The position numbers and the translations under genes were made by a program. Source: Smittia aterrima (Eukaryota > Arthropoda > Insecta > Diptera > Chironomidae). Taken from it: a DNA stretch of 64,000 nucleotides. The number at the start of each line of letters is the position of its first letter. The first letter of the stretch is position 1. The stretch is from NCBI GenBank assembly GCA_033063855.1, contig CP093829.1, forward strand, positions 15,531,537 through 15,595,536, in the 5' to 3' direction. Below the pieces are notes generated by a model. The model ran no database searches. It was given only the letters and a program-made list of their open reading frames with translations, and had not been told where the DNA came from. This document shows positions 12,001 through 23,235 of this stretch, piece by piece.

Positions 12001-13540
12001 CGCCTTGTCTAATGTATCGTTTGAGCAGAGTTTTGCAAGCGTTTCATAATGTCGTATGCAATTTCGAACTTAATGTCGCAACAATCAAAAGTCGAGTAGT
12101 CTCGAGCCAGCAAATTGTTAAATTATCTTGCGGGCTGCCGAGCCACGCTCAGTAATTTTATGAACTTATTAAATCTCCATTGAAAGCGAAAATATCCACT
12201 GAGAGACTTGAGTCGTGAGGAGTTTGACCCAATGAACCTTAAAAAGGTATCTCGAGTAATGGAAACAGAAAACAGAAAAGTTTCGCTTAATAAAAACGTC
12301 TGTTTGAATGAATGAATGAACGCGGTAGTACGAATAGATGTCAAAGATCAGACATTGAAAAGAAGAAAAATGTGGCGAAGACAGATCGGGAAAGGAATTC
12401 GAACTTAAATTTAGTTATAGAGGTGAAATAGTTTTTTTGAAGACGAGTTAGGTTGGGCACGTCTAAAAATTGCGTCTAGATTCTTGTTATTGAAATTTTT
12501 CAAGTATTTCAGTGAACTGACGTTCTTTGCGAACGATTTAGACCACTTTACGCATCTCAATCTTAAGAGATCTTGACCGAAATGAAATTTAAAATTACTG
12601 CCCATATTGAATTTCAAAATACGATTTCCTCGTTTTTGATTTCATGTTTCAAATGACGCTGACGATCCTCTTTGCATTAAACTTTAATCAATAAAGTATT
12701 TCATTAAAAATATTTCAGTTAACATCGTTTAACATCGTTCAATGACAACGAACATATGTAAATTGGTTGTATTTTAATAGAAAAAACGAAAGTGATTTGT
12801 AATTTTCTTAAGGCGTAGAGGCGAAAACAGAAAATATCTCAGCCAGTCGACGCTCTATGAGTTGTTGGAATGTTCGAGGAAATTCGAGGCGTGAGATTGT
12901 CTTATCTCAAACCAGTTAGAATTCCTTGTAAGCTCGCGTTCTAAACAATGATAAATTACAACGTTTCAAGGATAAGAACAAGAATTGTGTCTCGGGCGAT
13001 TGAATGTTCTCGTGCCGAGAACTGCAAAACGACACTCAAGAGCAATATGACACCTTCAAACATTTGCAACAAGATAAATAAATTGTTTTTGCACTTCCAT
13101 TCGCTACTTTCGTTTAAATCGATTTCTTGCATCAAAACAGAAAATATTTTCTGCAACTGCTTCTTTCAATGTAACAAGACTTCAACACGACATTTCCATT
13201 AATCAGATGAAATCCCATCAAGTGATTGAAAGTTTCGCTGTAAATTAATCGTTTCGCTTTTCAGTTCTTACAATTTAATTCAATTAATGACTTTGAGAAA
13301 AATGCTTTGAAGCAATTGAGATCTTTAAGTGTTTCATGAACTCGAGAGAGGAAAAATAAATCCAATCAAAGCTCAAAGCAATGACATGAACTTTCGTTCA
13401 ATTATGTAATCGAGCAGCTTCGACTGTGGAATGTCGTCTAATGTTTAAATGAATTTTATAATTTCGCTTCAATTCATGTTATCTGTTTCTTCAGAGGCAT
13501 GCGAGATCATTTTAGTTTGGTGTGATGTAATTGTGAACTT
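6050..13540 (+). repeat. Duplication module P (diverged direct copy of P')
   Basis: Islands of clear similarity occur in the same order and orientation as in 28.05-41.9 kb. Examples are 6101-6190 with 28076-28165, 6845-6900 with 29210-29260, 7190-7380 with 35540-35755, 7445-7870 with 37125-37530, 9500-9640 with 37850-37990, 11690-11880 with 40005-40205, 12110-12240 with 40570-40700, and 13390-13520 with 41335-41530. Between 6.93 and about 7.0 kb, P lacks some 6 kb that P' has (29.3-35.35 kb), including the first exon of the transcription factor gene. Part of P (about 9.6-10.15 kb) matches P'' (56.88-57.5 kb, inverted) but is missing from P'. I find no gene in this module apart from the mobile element at 8508-9171. 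Confidence 0.85.
8508..9171. mobile_element. hAT-like MITE / foldback element A (664 bp)
   Basis: Terminal inverted repeats begin CAAGGGGAAAGTAACATC at the left and are matched perfectly over 22 bp at the right end. The element is flanked by an exact 8-bp target duplication, TAATTTGC, at 8500-8507 and 9172-9179. Both arms continue inward as repeated ACGATCATCGTAAGGAAAAT palindromic units, the pattern expected of subterminal transposase-binding sites. No transposase is encoded, so it is non-autonomous. An 8-bp duplication and a CA-starting terminus point to the hAT superfamily; other 8-bp-target families are possible. Confidence 0.88.
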
Positions 13541-13934
13541 TATTCAAACCACAAACTTTAAAAGGAATTAATGAACTGAACTAAACTTCGTTTAATGCCT
13601 TGAATAATTGAAAATGTATTTGCAAACAAACTTCGCTTAAAGGTCGAGGTGTCTACGTAGAAATGTTTAAAAGATTTTCCACGAACAAATCAAAAATCTT
13701 CTTCCTTTTCTTTGGAACGGAAATGATTTGGGAATAATCAACATCAGGAGATCTGAGGCGACTGATAAATAAATTCATAATTCACTGATCCACTGAGCGA
13801 GACAATAAAGCAACAACAAAAGTACGAGTCGATTGTTATTAAATTGAATGAGAATTGTGTAAATGTTCTTGTAACAAGCGATCCCCCATGAAGTTGAAAG
13901 TCTTGTTCGAACAGTTTTAAGCGAAGAAAACTTT

Positions 13935-14249
13935 TCATTCATGATTTTGATGTAAATTGTTGGAGAGAATTAAACAACTTTTATTCGAAACACGAGAAGT
14001 GAACTTAAGAAAGGAAAAGGCGTCATAAACATGTTCGCTCGGTGACTGTTGAACTTTCGGTTGTTTATTGCTGAATTTACAAATCGAACTTGTTTGAGGG
14101 TTGAAGATGAAATAACGAAGTTGCTGTCTGTGAAGAGAAATGTTTTCTAGCGCCGATTGAAACCGAGAATGATAATTTTCAATTAAAGTTTCAAGTTTTT
14201 GCCTCTCGCTCATGATTATTCGTTGAGCGAGATTGTGCAATCGGACCAA
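13935..14249 (-). CDS. Doubtful ORF next to the conserved 90-residue ORF
   Basis: A frame of about 100 codons whose first ATG would be internal (IIMSERQKLETLIENYH). The first half is nearly identical in Q', but over the second half the copies differ by amino-acid changes (Arg/Lys, Cys/Phe, Asn/Lys) and Q' has a stop at 54736-54738. It may be a 3' extension of the gene at 14316-14588 through an unseen splice, or not coding at all. No domain recognised. Confidence 0.2.
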   Translation of the reverse strand: MVRLHNLAQRIIMSERQKLETLIENYHSRFQSALENISLHRQQLRYFIFNPQTSSICKFSNKQPKVQQSPSEHVYDAFSFLKFTSRVSNKSCLILSNNLHQNHE

Positions 14250-14315
14250 TCATCATTGCGAGCTGATTTTCTAATTCGCAATTATTTACGGCTGTCGCGA
14301 GAGAGAGAAACAACA

Positions 14316-14588
14316 TTAAATCACACTTGACACTTGATTCGACGCTGCAATTTCCATTCGATCACTTTTTCTAGCAATTTGATTTGCGATTATGATTTCA
14401 AGAAGCAGAGACAGCGATTGACAACTTGACAGTTGACTCATAAATCTCTTGAAAATCTCTTTGTGGCTTGTGCTAGGCCAAAAAACTTTAGTCAAAGACT
14501 TTGATTGTTGAAGAAGAAAGTCGCAAATGTTTGCATTGAGCTGCGAGGAATTCCATTCAAGCTCATGTGGGACGAAATTTCTTTGCAT
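14316..14588 (-). CDS. Unknown 90-residue ORF conserved between Q and Q'
   Basis: Starts MQRNFVPHELEWNSS and ends at TAA 14316-14318. The copy in Q' (54196-54468, +) differs at five bases, and all five are third-position synonymous changes (two Ser, one Leu and two Thr codons), so the two proteins are identical. That pattern suggests selection on the protein. The upstream 130 bp are also almost identical, so selection on DNA cannot be excluded. The frame stays open upstream of the ATG, so an upstream exon may exist. The product looks soluble with helical stretches (LLLEIIIANQIARK); I recognise no domain. Confidence 0.45.
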   Translation of the reverse strand: MQRNFVPHELEWNSSQLNANICDFLLQQSKSLTKVFWPSTSHKEIFKRFMSQLSSCQSLSLLLEIIIANQIARKSDRMEIAASNQVSSVI

Positions 14589-14829
14589 TTCTGCATAAAT
14601 CAACAATGCAACGCGATCTGACCACGAGGCGCGAACGTTTCGTTCACCGCGAAGGAAACAAAAGCGTTTAAGAAAATGTCTAATTATGCAAATTGTCGTG
14701 CATAAATTGCTCGAAAGCCAATTTAATAAATTTACGTTAATTATTTATTTAATGACATCATACAATTTTGATAATAAAAATAAAATTTTAACGGTTTCAA
14801 CACAGATAACAGCATATCTAGATTGGTCT

Positions 14830-15671
14830 CAGGGTGGAGGTACTCGGTATTGTACTGGTACAATACCAGTACATATCCGATTTTTTCGGTGTTAAAATAC
14901 CTCGAGAATACCTTGTTATGTACTTTTTGAGGTACTATAATACCTTGAGAATACCTAAAAGGTATTCTTGCTGGTACTATAATACCTCGAGAATACCTAA
15001 AAATGTACTTATGCTGGTACTTGAATACCTCGACAATACCTAAAAGGTATTTTGGCTGGTACTTGAATACCTCGTAAAATACTTTTTCACTTAAATTTTC
15101 AAATCCTGTTTCAAATAAATTTCCACATTTTGAGAACGGAACGAGTTAGCGGTTTGAAGTCTTTTGCAAATAGTTTCAGAACAATGTAGAGAATATTTCT
15201 ACATACCAGGATCGGGCTTATTGGATCCTGATATGACGGGCTATACATTTACACAAGCAGAATTCAGAAAAATCAAACTAAAACGTTGTGCCGGTCTTTT
15301 GTGGATCAAATATACCCGATCCTTGTTTCTAGAAATATTGCCCTCATTGTTATGAAACTATTTGCAAAAGACTTCACAGCACTAACTCGTTCCGTTCTCA
15401 AAATGTGGAAATTTATTTGAAACAAGAAAAATTTTTTAAATTAATTAGTCAAAAACTCAAGGTACTTTTTTAAAGGTATGGTATATTAAGAGGTATTCAA
15501 GTACCAACATAAGTACCTTTTTGGGTATTCTTGAGGTATTGAAGTACCAGCAAAAATACCTTTTAGGTATTCTCGAGGTATTATAGTACCTCGAAAAGTA
15601 CCAACCAAGGTATTCTCGAGGTATTATAATACCACAAAAAAAGTCTTAAAGGTACTGGTACCTCCACCCTG
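14830..15671. mobile_element. hAT-like MITE / foldback element B (842 bp)
   Basis: Termini CAGGGTGGAGGTAC and its exact complement at the right end (14 bp), flanked by a perfect 8-bp duplication ATTGGTCT at 14822-14829 and 15672-15679. The CAGGG start and 8-bp target are typical of hAT elements. Inside, each arm has several copies of a roughly 45-bp unit (GGTAC..AATACCTCGAGAATACC), and a second nested inverted repeat of about 70 bp lies at 15110-15180 and 15352-15421. The whole element can fold into a long hairpin. It encodes no transposase. It lies in the part of Q that Q' lacks. Confidence 0.9.
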
Positions 15672-15926
15672 ATTGGTCTTGCTAAGAAAATTCGGTTAAA
15701 AGGGCCATCGCTCCTCATACAAAATCATTGAGGAATATCGACCTTCATACAAACAACAACAAAACCCCAACACAAAATTTCTTGGTCTGGTCAATCTAGT
15801 TAAATTGTTATCTATGGTTTTAAACTTTCCGAAGTTGCACACCATTGAATAAGTAAGAAGAAGAATCAAGAAATCCTCATTGTTTTTAACTTAGAGATTC
15901 AATTTCGACAAACTTTCAGTGTCTAG

Positions 15927-17979
15927 ATGTCTCGCGATTCAATTCCAATTAACTACCAATGCTTGCGTCTGCAAGAACAAGCTTGGAAAGGCTTGATTCA
16001 ATCAGAAGAAGACAAGAAATTTAATGACAAAGTCAAGTAAGTTTGATAACTCAGAAACATGCAAACATCTCATTCATTTTATTCGCAGATCTTTGTACTA
16101 CAACATCAACGATCCGAATCAAAATGATGTTAATCGAATTGCTCAACTTATGCTGGCATTGGAGCTTGAGATCACATCACCAGAAAACAGTGATCTCGTT
16201 GTTTTTCCGAATGTTCTGATCATTACGAAGGAATCGAATTATGAGGAGAAGCCCGTTCCGATCAAACCAGGAGAAATGAGATACAAATTTAAATGCGACA
16301 TGAAACCGAGCGCAGTGTTTAACTTCGCAACTCTTCGACTTAGAATCGATAAGACTACATCATTCTTTTGCACAATTGAGGACGCAGCTGATGGTTTCGT
16401 TTACTTCAATCCTTGCGATCTCACTCAGTCCCTTGATACTCGAATTGTCTACGATGTAATTTTCATGCCGAATGATTTATCACTTTGTCTTGGTTACTCA
16501 GCTTTGAAGAAGATCAAAGCATTGATGCTTACTGATTATTTTCGTGACTTTGATAACATTTCTTCAAGTATTTCGACTAAATACAAACCAGACGATCTTA
16601 GCAGTATGAGAAAACTCGAATGGATCAACAAAGCTATTGAAAGCAATGAAGAGCAGAAGTTAGCAGTTGAAAGCATCGTCCACAGCAAGTCTGCGCCTTA
16701 TCCATTCGTCGTTTTTGGTCCACCAGGTGAGCAATTTTATTTAATCATTAATGAATAATTAGTAATTACAAAATTAATAATTATTAATTACAAATACTTC
16801 TTGTTTCCGATAGGAACCGGAAAGACGACAGTTTTGGTTGAGGCTGTTGCACAAATCATAAAACGAAAGTGCTCATCAAGAATTCTCATCACTGCACAAT
16901 CTAATAGCGCTTGCAATGAAATCTGTTCTCGACTAGTTAAACTGCTTCCTGAAGGCATTTTGCTTAGATTATTTTCTCAGACGACATACAAGAACGAAAA
17001 GGACAAAATTCCGGAGGACATTCAAGACATCTCTGGCTACATGAAAAGTATTTCTCCTAAAACTTTCCAGAAATCACGAGTCATCATTTCTACACTTGTT
17101 ACAAGTCAGCAAGTAAAAAGCAAAAGTGGATTTGAATATATTTTCATCGATGAGTGTGGTTCAGCCTCTGAACCTGAAGCTTTGATTCCTATCATGAAAT
17201 TCGGAGCAAGAGATTCGCTGATCACTGCAAATTTGATTTTATTGGGTGACCACAAGCAACTTGGACCTGTAATTAACTCAACTATCGCTGAGAAACTTGG
17301 CCTAGATATTAGTCTCATGGAAAGAATCATGTCGAAGCGTCGTTACAAAGCAGATCCAACATTCAATACAAACTACGTCGTTCAGCTTCTTGACAACTAT
17401 CGATCACATCCAGTAATCCTCGAGTTCTCAAACAAGCAGTTTTATCATTCAAAGCTTCGACCAAAAATGTCTCTTGATGATCAGCACTGGGCTCTTGGCT
17501 GGAACGACCTTCCGAATAAAGCCTTTCCGATATTGTTCCACTCAGCAAAGGACTCAAGCGAAACGGATTATAGAGGAAGCAGCTCTAATGCATCTGAAGC
17601 AATCATCGCTCGAACGTACATCAACAAACTCATAAAAGAAGGAATCTGTGGATATCCTGTTGTTGCTGAAGATATTGGTGTGGTAACTCCTTACACTGCA
17701 CAGAATCGAGATTTGAAAGACGCTATAGCCAACACAACAGTTGAGGTAGGATCAACTGAATACTTTCAAGGTCGAGAGAAGAACATTATGATCATGTCAA
17801 CTGTCAAATCACAATCTTCTTCAATCGGATTTCTCAACAATCCAAAGCGACTTAACGTGATGATTACTCGCGCAAAGTATTTGCTGATCATCATCGGAAA
17901 TCCGAAAACTCTGCAAATGGATCCTTTGTGGAAAGCATTGATCGAATACTGTCGACAGAATAATGCTTTGAAAGATTAA
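15927..17979 (+). CDS. MOV10/Armitage-type superfamily 1 RNA helicase
   Basis: Model: join(15927..16036, 16089..16726, 16814..17979), 637 residues, phases consistent. Helicase motifs occur in order: Walker A GPPGTGKTT (247-255, codon split by intron 2), Walker B FIDECGSASEPEAL (D362-E363; most relatives have DEAG), motif III GDHKQL (394-399), LLDNYRSHP, TEYFQGRE (near 564-571) and NVMITRAK (597-604, arginine finger R602). The GD.KQL, YRSHP and FQGRE set is the Upf1-like group, and the EPEAL sequence after motif II points to the MOV10/Armitage branch, which unwinds RNA in small-RNA silencing and transposon control. At 637 residues it is shorter than vertebrate MOV10 and lacks most of the N-terminal domain. 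The Cys in motif II is unusual but the catalytic Asp and Glu are present. The gene is intact and sits beside a MITE in DNA absent from Q'. Confidence 0.88.
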
Positions 17980-18435
17980 GCTCATTTTATCAATTTCATT
18001 TCATATTCTAAACACGGTTATCAGCGAGTTCTGGTAAACATCAAATCTTACCACACAAATCAGTTAATACACAAATTCCACAGATTTATTAGAACTTGTG
18101 ACTTTAACTCTATAAACTTTAAAATCTGTTCTTTGAAATGAAAGCTCTCTTAGAAAAGTAGCTACGAGTAAAAATATTTTAAGAAAATTCAATAAATATA
18201 TTAAAAATCTTGAGCACAATCATGATTCTCCCGAATATCCTCTTCACCAAATTGGGCACTTCACTCTATATATTTAATTTAAAAAAGAGTCTGTTTCGTT
18301 CATTAAAGATTTGTTTCAGTTTTAAACCATTTCAATTAAAGTGTAATCAAAGATTTTTTTTGTCCAATCGACTTTAACAAGTTTCAACATTCTTCCAAGG
18401 TTTTCAAGGATTTCGCTTTTCTGAATAAATTAAAC
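17980..18435. other. 3' flank of the helicase gene
   Basis: AT-rich sequence with an AATAAA near 18190 that could end the helicase mRNA. No gene seen. Confidence 0.4.
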
Positions 18436-18439
18436 TGAT

Positions 18440-18760
18440 GCAAAGAACATTACGTAGGCTGCTTACTGTAAGCAAACTGCAAAATCTGTAAAATAAAATT
18501 TTCAGAATCCGTTAAAAGGAAAAAGCTAAAAATCTCAAAACCATCAGAAAAGTTTCCATGTTGACTTCATTGAAAATTCCGTTGAAACCACGTACGTCCT
18601 GAGCATTCATCAACATCGATTGAATGCTTTTCCTGTCACTTACTTGCATCTCATACCGTAAATTTACGAAAAATATGAACCTTTCATCAATTTATCGGTG
18701 AACTCAAAGAGATCGTCTAGGACCAAAACGACATAAGTCAAATCAAAGAAAAGTAGGGTG
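18440..18760 (-). pseudogene. Odorant receptor fragment (last exons only)
   Basis: On the - strand, 18545-18665 encodes YEMQVSDRKSIQSMLMNAQ and FNGIFNEVNMETFL, matching the C-terminal region of the intact receptor at 19482-20867. A degraded last exon follows near 18440-18490 (AAYVMFFASV then TAA), shifted in frame by a small indel. The part 5' of this is scrambled, with stops, and the first exons are missing. It is the relic of a tandem receptor copy and lies in the segment that Q' lacks. Confidence 0.75.
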
Positions 18761-19481
18761 CGTCTTAAAAAGTAATTTCCCGATCAAGTCTGCGCAAATA
18801 TTCTGGTCTTCAAAATACTTCTGCCCGATCGTCTGCTCCAAGTGAAATGCGACAGGTGCTCGTTAGAAGGCTCTGTCACAATTGTCGAGACATGGCATCG
18901 CTACATGGCTTCCGAACTTCGACGACTTGAACTGAATTAATGTTCTATTCCCTTCGATTTTTTCTGAAAGCTATAATTTTTTTTATGTGTCAAGTTAGCA
19001 CCTCGAACTGCTACTTTGTCCTTTTCGTACTTGCAATTGTAACTGCAATTTACTGCACGAATCGTCAGAAAGCTTTCTTCACAATTCGCACTCGAAAATG
19101 ACATTTGCGTGTCGCTTAATTTGACTTGAAAAGAAACTTGACTTTGCGTTTATTGAGCTGAATTATTTATAATTAGAAAGAAATCAATATTTCTAATCAA
19201 CTTTACGGCAATTAAAAAACCTACTCGCGTTCATTTGCATAAACATTGCAGCATTAGTTTTATATTCCTGTGTAATCCTTGACTAAAAGTCAAGAAATTT
19301 CTCGGTGCGATATGATAAATGCGAGTGAAGGATTTGAAAACTTGATTTGAATAATTAATTTTCATTGAAACTTTATTAGACATCAAGTTGATTATTTAAG
19401 TAACATTAAACTTTCTCTATAGAATTGCCATTTTATGAGCCACATGCATCGTTTCTCATAGAAATTTCGTTCATGAAAAAC

Positions 19482-20867
19482 TTAAACTGTTGCAAACAAC
19501 ATGACGAGAGAGTATGTGAACTGCAAGATCTGTGGAAATAAATCCATCAGAAATAATGAAAATATATTTTTTCATAAACACAAACCCGCAAGAAAGTTTC
19601 CATGTTGACTTCGTTGAATATTCCGTTGAACCCTCGCAAGTTCTGAGATATAATCAGCATCAGTTGGACGCCTTTTCTGTCACTAACTGACACCTCGTAC
19701 CATTCAACGTCATAAATAGCAGCAGAAAGCTCATCGATTCGGTTGAGGACTCGTTGTCCAAGCCAACAGAATACGAAAAATTGCATTGTTTGAACGAAAA
19801 TCATGTAACCAATAGCAATAGTTCCAGGCGGTTCCATCAAAACTGTGACGAAGTTCATGCATAGCATAACTGACATGATAGAAAACTCCAGAAAGAATAT
19901 CTTTTGCAAAATATCCTGCGCATCACTCAACCAAGCGAAAGCTTCGTAACTTCGTTTGACTGCTGCCATGATCGCCGTCGAAGAGTCAGTCGATTTTCCT
20001 TTAATCTTACTTAGCAGCAAAATGGTTTGATCGATATGCCAACAAGAGTTGTTCATGAGAAGAAACGTCAAAGGAATGACACAGACTATAGGCAAAGCAA
20101 ACCATTCCAAACAAATTGTTTGATAAAGGAAATTTATCATCCAAGCAGCGAAATGATTTTCCAATTTCAATGCTGGAAAATTCACAATTGGCAAATTCTC
20201 GGGCCCGAACTCCCGAAAGGCAACTGACAATACCACGAAATTAATTCCGATGTAGGGGCCAACGACAAAAACTGCGGCTCCGAAGAACTCTTGTCTGCTG
20301 TGTTTTAACGTAATCTCTCGAGCGTCTTCGTCCCGATGCGACTTCCTGATTAAATAAGTAAAGAATAATATTTATCATCGCAAAATATTTAATTGTGAAC
20401 CTTCCGTTGATGAAACGATGAACCATCTCAGAGAATTTTGCATGATTGTGAGCAATGTATTGCAGATCCAGCTTAATCCTAACCGTGCACACTAAAATAG
20501 ATTATAAAATAATAGCGAATTGAGAATGCTTTGAAGCGAACTAACAGAAAATAGCAATTAGCTCGGTAATCAACTGAAACTTCAAGTTCTTGTACTGAAG
20601 AATAACGTGAGCCAACGTTAGCGTTGCGTTCAAAAACGGAATGAGAGTTATCATAAAAAATCTGTAAATATCATTATTTTCATTTGAATTGAACGATTTC
20701 AACTTAAACTTTAATTACATCTTTGAAACCCTCTTCACTCCATCGCGAACTGTCATCCGCGACATTGCTCCTAATGAGAACAAAAGATATTTCTCGACCA
20801 AGTCCGAGTAAACGTCTTCTTTTCCAAAGAATTGCGCAAATCGCTCGTAGTACTTTTTTATTTGCAT
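19482..20867 (-). CDS. Odorant receptor (7tm_6 family)
   Basis: Model: complement(join(19482..19520, 19586..20345, 20401..20491, 20546..20661, 20719..20867)), 384 residues, a normal size for insect odorant receptors, with all phases matching. The start MQIKKYYERFAQFF was chosen because only this frame joins in phase to exon 2; a longer open frame over the same DNA does not. Several hydrophobic helices are visible (IFFMITLIPFL, INFVVLSVAF, WFALPIVCVIPLTFLL, FFLEFSIMSVMLCMNFV, FVQTMQFFVFCWL). The C-terminal 7tm_6 signature is present: W334-Y335, SVSDRK, LMLIISQ, then NMETFLR and a short last exon FTYSLVMLFATV. Such receptors form odour-gated cation channels with the co-receptor Orco in the dendrites of olfactory neurons. 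The ligand cannot be inferred. A broken copy lies in inverted Q' and a fragment lies just downstream. Confidence 0.9.
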
Positions 20868-21275
20868 CTTTCCTGGTCGAAGTCTTAATCAAAACTGAAT
20901 AAAATTTTATTTCATATTTGCTCCAATGCGAAAACGAACGTGCAACAGTTGGAAAAATTCTCAAAGAGTATTTATGTGTCATCACAAAATTTTCAATCCA
21001 TTGCAACCCGGATTCTACCCGGAAAGGGTAGAAAAGCAGTGTGGAGACACTACATTGACGACTCTTTTTTATAGAAACAAAAGCATCTCAAATACTCTGA
21101 AAATATTGAAATATCAATCGATAAAAAAATTTGTGAATGCTGGGATTTTAAATTGTAAAATACAAATACCTCCACTCTGGAGAAACACACACAAAGTCAG
21201 AACTTCTGTTTGATTAGGTCTATTGATCTGTAATTTGAAAATTAAATTTTCAAAATTACTTCATTTCTTACTACG

Positions 21276-21524
21276 ATGTGCTTGATTCTAAACTGCAATT
21301 TGTCTAGTGAACTAACAGGTGGTTCTCGTCGCAACTTGCGACTCGCAAGCTCATTTCAAATTGAAAATGACACGTTGCTTACTTTGTCTATCAATGAAAT
21401 TGACCTAATACATTTAGAAATCAATAAGAAATGTCAACTAGTGCAAGTGGATTGCGAACATTTTGTTAAATTCACGGAGCGTAAAGTTTCTCACGTCGTA
21501 GATTACGATAATCGCCATGGTTAG
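21276..21524 (+). other. ORF of 82 codons shared with Q', coding status unclear
   Basis: Begins MCLILNCNLSSELTGG and ends at TAG 21522-21524. The Q' counterpart (51517-51705, -) keeps the last 60 residues at about 93% identity but has a one-base indel upstream that changes the N-terminal frame. No domain recognised; most likely not a gene. Confidence 0.2.
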
Positions 21525-22859
21525 CTAGAGAGAATAAAGGAATTATCGATGAAACGGTCTCGCGCCTATTATTAAGAAGAATTATGTTGATACTCGGTCT
21601 GTCTGATGCGCGACATCGATGGCATTACTTGTAATTATCGTCATTATTCATTGTTGGTTTTCGCTCTCTTCCCGTTCTGCCTCGCATAAAAGCAAGACAA
21701 TATCATTCATTTATCGTATCCTGTCTCTCACGTCGTGTGTTTGTTTAAAACTTCACATCGGTGTCGGAGAACATTCGCCAATCCAGAACATCATCGTAAA
21801 ACCTGCAAAGACGACGACGATATGAGTTGAAAATAAATATTTATAAAGCACATTGAGCCATCAAAAGGCAATTGATTTCTTCTTTGTTTAAGACACATGA
21901 GACAATAAACAACAAATCGCCCACAAAAAGCATAAAATAATGCAACGAAGATAAAAAAAATTGTTAATCCCATCGAGTCCCATCGTCTCGAATGTTCTTC
22001 TTAACATAATTGTATGTTGTGATCATAAAGTTTTCCTCTCTTCGCGCTCTGCGATTAAGTCGTTTCATTCCTTCTTCGCCTTTCAATTCACACAATCGAT
22101 GATTTAGTAATTTCGTTATGATGTCGTCCATGTTATTAGTTTGATTTGATAAGCGTCCAATGCAATTTGTTATGTGAGGTCATGTGAGTTGTTCTTCCTT
22201 TGCCCCGTTCAGATCAAACAAATAAAAAGCGAAATCGAATTTATCGACGATCTGCGAAAAGAGAAATTGTGCATCTCAATAGATAATTAAAGATTTTCTG
22301 ATTGTTTATTGCCGATGGATTCATATCGATCGTTGAAGGCAGAACTAAACTTTATTGCTCGACTCGAGATGAGTTTCATGATTAAAGCCACCCAAGAAAC
22401 AACTCTCTTTCTCTCTTCTCGTCGATTAGAGGGAAATTTTCAAGAAAAGTCGTTAAACTTGAAATTGATTTCTGATTAATTCGATTTCTTGCGAGAGCTT
22501 CTCATTTAATTCAAAACAATTTAGACGCAAAACAACAAAAAAAAACTTGAAGTGAAAAGAAAATTTGCAAAGCGATTGCTTCAGAAGCTGAGAGCATTGA
22601 ATTCCTCGAGTCAACGATGCCACGCGATTGCTTTAATTGTATAAATTAATATCTTTGAAAGCTGAGGACTGAAATCGATCTCTGCTGCGATCAGTGAACC
22701 AGCACAAGTCGCGAGTCGCATTGATCATGTGTGTTCCATCAATTTGATTTTTATTTGCTTAACGATTTGCAATCGCTGAGATGAAAAGAGGAAAATTACA
22801 TGCAATTACGGATCGAATTGATTTGATGATGAAGCGACGATAACATCGATCGATGACTG

Positions 22860-23235
22860 AACTGCAACGAAGTTTTATCTGAGACTTAGATCAAACAAAT
22901 GTGGAGTTTGAGGCGGACGACGATGAATGTAAGTTCCTTCATTTGCATAACATTCAACAAACTTTTATCTTTACAGCTCAATTTTCCGGTAAAGTAATTG
23001 CGGCACTTTTTGAAAAGCAGTTTCCATGTAAGTTTAACAAATTTCACTAAACGAGATCGATTAAGTCATTTATCTCCTCCGCTGATTGCTCTCGTAAAAC
23101 AGTTTTCTCGAGGGCGAACAAAGCGACTGGTGGCACAAATCGAAGAACATGCTCAATCACTTGACTATCTACTATAAAGTCTCCACCAACCCAAATGAGT
23201 TTCCAAAACTTCATTCATAAGTTTCCGAAGCTCTC
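22860..23235 (+). other. Exon-like blocks with splice signals, unknown
   Basis: Three short blocks are separated by intron-like sequence: one ending VEFEADDDE then GTAAGT at 22930, a middle block (22979-23028) reading QFSGKVIAALFEKQFP bounded by TTTACAG and GTAAGT, and a block from about 23102 in which one frame reads LEGEQSDWWHKSKNML. The first two join in phase, but the third does not join in its best frame. Q' has the same blocks inverted (49830-50165), with a one-base insertion in the third. This could be a decayed small gene. Confidence 0.25.

Noticed and set aside
14830..15671. CRISPR-like regular repeats
   Set aside because: The repeats lie between transposon termini with a target duplication, in an insect genome, and the spacing is not that of a CRISPR array.
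20704..21006. Long open frame over receptor exon 1 (LQWIENFVMTHKYSL and on)
   Set aside because: It has no ATG at its start, does not join exon 2 in phase and lacks receptor features. The shorter frame from 20867 joins in phase through GTAATT and reads as a receptor N-terminus.
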